Below the pieces are notes generated by a model. The model was not told the origin of the DNA, ran no database searches, and saw nothing but the letters and a program-made list of their open reading frames with translations. Both the position numbers and the translations under genes were made by a program. From NCBI RefSeq assembly GCF_900197685.1, contig NZ_FZMF01000026.1, positions 1 to 54,999 of the forward strand: a DNA stretch of 54,999 nucleotides. The letters are read 5' to 3'. Numbering within the stretch: the first letter of the stretch is position 1; the number at the start of each line of letters is the position of its first letter. The DNA comes from Helicobacter baculiformis. GTDB lineage: Bacteria > Campylobacterota > Campylobacteria > Campylobacterales > Helicobacteraceae. Positions 54,111-54,999 of this stretch are shown here, piece by piece.

Positions 54111-54999
54111 TCAATCCTTATTCAAAGCTTGGGCTAGTAATTGCACCAGCTGGGCGGTGTTAGTGGTGGTGTGGGCGGAAATGGGCAGAATAAAAACAGG
54201 CTTGGGATCGCCCAAACTCGCTTCAAAGGCATGCAAGATCGATTCAAGTTGCGCTGTCTCTAGGATGTCTATTTTATTGAGCGCGATTGCAAACTTCTTT
54301 TGGCTTAAGGCTTGCGAGAAACCCATAAGTTCAGCGCGCAACTGCCGGTATTGTTGGAACAAATCCAAGCCTACATCTAGCACAAAGAGCAAAAGGCGCG
54401 TGCGCTCAATGTGCTTTAAGAATGCCAGTCCTAAGCCCTTACCCTGGCTAGCCCCCTCAATCACCCCCGGGATGTCGGCGATCACAAATTCTTTAAAATC
54501 CCCCACAGAAACCACGCCCAGATTGGGCACTAAGGTCGTAAAGGCATAATTGGCGATCTTGGGGCGCGCGTTGGACACCACACTAATTAAGGTAGATTTG
54601 CCCACATTGGGAAAACCCACCAAGCCCACATCAGCAATGAGCTTAAGCTCTAGGCGCACGCATTTTTCTACCCCCTCTAGCCCCTTTTGGGCATAGGTGG
54701 GGCGTTGTTGCACCGCATTTTTAAAGCGCGCATTGCCCATCCCTCCCTTACCTCCCTCTAAAATTTTAATAGGCGCGCCACATACCACAAAATCCCCTAA
54801 AAGCTCTCCGCTTTGCTGATCATAAATCTGTGTCCCCGGGGGCACAATTAAAGTGATACTCTCCCCCTTTTTGCCACTGCACAGCTTAGGACCCCCGGGT
54901 GCGCCGTTTTTGGCTTTGTAATGCTTTTTACCCCTAAAAGCCCCTAAAGTGTCTGTATTGCCACTCACCTGCACGAAGACATCGCCCCCATCGCCCCCA
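54111..54999 (-). CDS. obg: GTPase Obg (partial, 5' end outside window)
   Basis: Obg is a large-subunit-associated GTPase involved in ribosome assembly and stress responses. The visible part begins inside the glycine-rich N-domain ([20 protein letters not shown]). It continues with AGKNG-like KAKNGAPGG and the G domain with [20 protein letters not shown] and ALNKIDI. The first roughly 30 residues are cut off by the window edge; the GTG at 54974 is not the true start. It ends 14 bases before the Sel1 pseudogene. Confidence 0.95.
   Translation of the reverse strand, partial: GGDGGDVFVQVSGNTDTLGAFRGKKHYKAKNGAPGGPKLCSGKKGESITLIVPPGTQIYDQQSGELLGDFVVCGAPIKILEGGKGGMGNARFKNAVQQRPTYAQKGLEGVEKCVRLELKLIADVGLVGFPNVGKSTLISVVSNARPKIANYAFTTLVPNLGVVSVGDFKEFVIADIPGVIEGASQGKGLGLAFLKHIERTRLLLFVLDVGLDLFQQYRQLRAELMGFSQALSQKKFAIALNKIDILETAQLESILHAFEASLGDPKPVFILPISAHTTTNTAQLVQLLAQALNKD

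Noticed and set aside
53883-54549. Plus-strand frames opposite obg and the Sel1 pseudogene
   Set aside because: They are antisense to clear GTPase motifs ([17 protein letters not shown]) and to Sel1 repeats; shadow frames.

Overview
The window reads as a chromosomal segment of a gastric, non-pylori Helicobacter. Almost every conserved gene has its closest recognisable relative in H. pylori, and many blocks keep the H. pylori order: a lipoprotein-thrS-infC-rpmI-rplT block, rplI-hslV-hslU-era, aroQ-pepQ-like-folK-flhF-flhG-(membrane gene)-fliA-fliM-fliY, nifS-nifU, tig-clpP-def-comM-cadA, petA-petB-petC, nadE-lpxK and fliP-glmU. Genus-specific families are also present (Helicobacter outer-membrane protein, HpaA family, a second FlgG-like rod protein). 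The abundance of GCGC-type words suggests a higher-GC canine/feline gastric type rather than H. pylori; that is inference.

Layout: 1-2.3 kb holds a chemoreceptor behind a poly-C tract and a small exported protein. 2.3-2.8 kb is decayed sequence. 2.8-7.5 kb has DedA, a FlgG paralogue, an outer-membrane protein, a membrane protein, fliP and glmU. 7.8-11 kb is the translation block on the minus strand. 11-15.5 kb has recA, an FtsB-like gene, an AMIN-domain gene, pyrG and a pseudouridine synthase. 15.7-16.0 kb holds a lipoprotein gene switched out of frame at a CT repeat. 16.1-19.4 kb is rplI-hslVU-era. 19.4-21.2 kb is a graveyard: a broken csd6-like gene followed by several minus-strand remnants. 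21.2-22.1 kb is a phase-variable glycosyltransferase. 22.2-29.4 kb is the flagellar/chemotaxis block, followed by a second chemoreceptor, an HpaA-family lipoprotein and nifU-nifS to 34.1 kb, then fliI. 35.6-45.3 kb is a plus-strand run from tig to gyrB, with dnaA directly before gyrB. 45.3-47.0 kb encodes a divergent relative of CMP-sialic-acid hydroxylase. 47-55 kb holds thrC, the bc1 complex, a cysteine-rich exported protein, nadE, lpxK, a Sel1-repeat pseudogene and the end of obg.

Themes: motility and chemotaxis are heavily represented (fliP, fliI, fliA, fliM, fliY, flhF, flhG, FlgG-like, two chemoreceptors). Simple-sequence contingency tracts touch surface or motility genes at least four times: poly-C before the first chemoreceptor, C8 inside fliP, (CT)7 in a lipoprotein signal peptide, and G14 in a glycosyltransferase. 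The most unusual gene is the hydroxylase-like protein at 45294-46994. Its overall CMAH fold signatures are retained, but its Rieske ligand set is changed to three Cys and one His, and the metal-binding HxHxDH motif of the metallo-beta-lactamase part is lost. No tRNA, rRNA, insertion sequence or CRISPR array was seen.
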